The notes under the pieces: model-generated
Told to the model about the DNA's origin: nothing
What the model saw: only the letters and a program-made list of their open reading frames with translations
The model's database searches: none
Made by a program: the position numbers and the translations under genes
Shown here: piece by piece, positions 21,008-21,447 of the stretch
Layout: each line of letters begins with the position of its first letter
Position numbering within the stretch: position 1 is the first letter of the stretch
From: Acropora yongei
Taxonomy: Eukaryota > Cnidaria > Anthozoa > Scleractinia > Acroporidae
Length of the DNA: 21,447 bases
Reading direction: 5' to 3'
Assembly: GCA_014634225.1 (NCBI GenBank)
Contig: BLFN01000393.1
Location: forward strand, 2,649,573 to 2,671,019

Positions 21008-21027
21008 AATGAGTTTGAGAGATAAAA
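21008..21027 (+). repeat. Direct repeat flanking the 3' composite, left copy
   Basis: AATGAGTTTGAGAGATAAAA here is repeated exactly at 21336-21355, and the similarity runs a few bases further into a T-run. The two copies bracket the MITE-like element and the nested hairpins, 328 bp apart. Confidence 0.8.
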
Positions 21028-21029
21028 CT

Positions 21030-21046
21030 TTTTAGTATCACCCAAC

Positions 21047-21084
<38 letters not shown>

Positions 21085-21232
21085 GCTACTAGTGGTCTAA
21101 TAGTATTAGTCATCGAGTAGCGAAATTCGCCGGTTTTTCTTTGGTTTTTTTCCCCTAAAAACTATTTCTTCAACTTGCATTTGCTAGCTTTATTATTGCC
21201 TTTTCTGTCCAACTATTTGGGTGATACTAAAA
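21030..21232. mobile_element. MITE-like element, ~203 bp
   Basis: The terminal inverted repeats are TTTTAGTATCACCCAA (21030-21045) and its exact reverse complement at 21217-21232, extendable to ~25 bp with one gap. Inside, ACTAGTGGACTAAT (21045-21058) recurs as ACTAGTGGTCTAAT (21088-21101), and a CCAAT-box-like ATTGG lies at 21076-21080. There is no coding capacity. It is consistent with a non-autonomous DNA transposon. Confidence 0.65.
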
Positions 21233-21257
21233 CAATTAGACCCTTCGCCCTCAAGGA

Positions 21258-21293
<36 letters not shown>

Positions 21294-21335
21294 GCTATTG
21301 ACCCGTAGCCCTTTCGGGCTACGGGTCTAATTGTT
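21231..21335. repeat. Three-stem nested inverted repeat
   Basis: The outer 13-bp arms AACAATTAGACCC (21231-21243) and GGGTCTAATTGTT (21323-21335) are perfectly complementary. They enclose a 12-bp hairpin (TCAATAGCCCAT at 21265-21276 with 21290-21301) and an 11-bp hairpin with a 4-base loop (ACCCGTAGCCC at 21301-21311 with 21316-21326). The outer stem and the second hairpin share bases, so they are alternative pairings. GC content is far above its surroundings. Confidence 0.75.
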
Positions 21336-21355
21336 AATGAGTTTGAGAGATAAAA
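21336..21355 (+). repeat. Direct repeat flanking the 3' composite, right copy
   Basis: Exact 20-base copy of 21008-21027. It begins immediately after the outer arm of the nested inverted repeat ends. Confidence 0.8.
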
Positions 21356-21447
21356 TTTTTTATTGTTATGTTCAGACCTTTAATTAATTGGCCGTGCGCC
21401 CTGAATATTGACAGAGACGCCAATCTGAGATTTCTCGGTTTTGAAAC

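Noticed and set aside
21301..21330. Hairpin followed directly by CTAA, resembling a Helitron 3' end
   Set aside because: The hairpin sits inside a perfectly symmetric outer inverted repeat, which Helitrons lack, and no matching 5' TC end was found.
1..21447. Bacterial, phage or plasmid origin
   Set aside because: The intron, TATA/CCAAT promoter, DMRT family, low coding density and repeat content all indicate a metazoan nuclear genome.

Overview
The window looks like nuclear DNA from an anthozoan cnidarian, most likely a stony coral. It is AT-rich, has a gene split by a canonical GT-AG intron, TATA/CCAAT promoter elements and AATAAA-type poly(A) signals, and its gene density is low. It also carries many short inverted-repeat elements and a ~90-bp tandem repeat that resemble, from memory, repeats common in coral genomes. 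No operons, ribosome-binding sites, CRISPR arrays, phage or bacterial features are present. The species assignment is inference; the eukaryotic character is read from the sequence.

Only two genes stand out from the background of chance open frames. The first, on the minus strand (3512-7942), is a complete DMRT-family transcription factor. Exon 1 (7942-7540) holds the DM zinc-binding DNA-recognition domain, a 3.3-kb intron follows, and exon 2 (4242-3512) holds the DMA domain and the stop. The splice phases match and give a 377-residue protein with the DM + DMA architecture of the DMRTA/DMRT3 group. A TATA box and two CCAAT boxes lie upstream at 8071-8207, and a candidate poly(A) signal lies just beyond the stop.

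The second, on the plus strand (16741-17727), is an intronless 328-codon reading frame with an in-frame stop just before its ATG and an AATAAA signal at 18096. Its product is Ser/Arg/Lys-rich and probably disordered, has kinase-type basic motifs, and ends in a class I PDZ-ligand-like tail (STEL). I do not recognise it.

Layout: 1-3427 has no recognisable gene; 3428-8210 is the DMRT locus with its promoter; 8340-13919 is apparently non-coding, with a G-quadruplex motif at 10572; 13920-16235 is a dense belt of repeats (a fold-back element, a 330-bp long-armed inverted-repeat element, a heptamer minisatellite inside one of two oppositely oriented repeat copies, and an (AT)20 tract); 16741-18101 is the orphan gene with its 3'UTR; 18201-19165 holds a small TIR element and a diverged tandem repeat; 21008-21355 is a composite of a MITE-like element and nested hairpins between direct repeats. 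The two genes are about 8.8 kb apart and show no functional link; they are divergently oriented and separated by the repeat belt.
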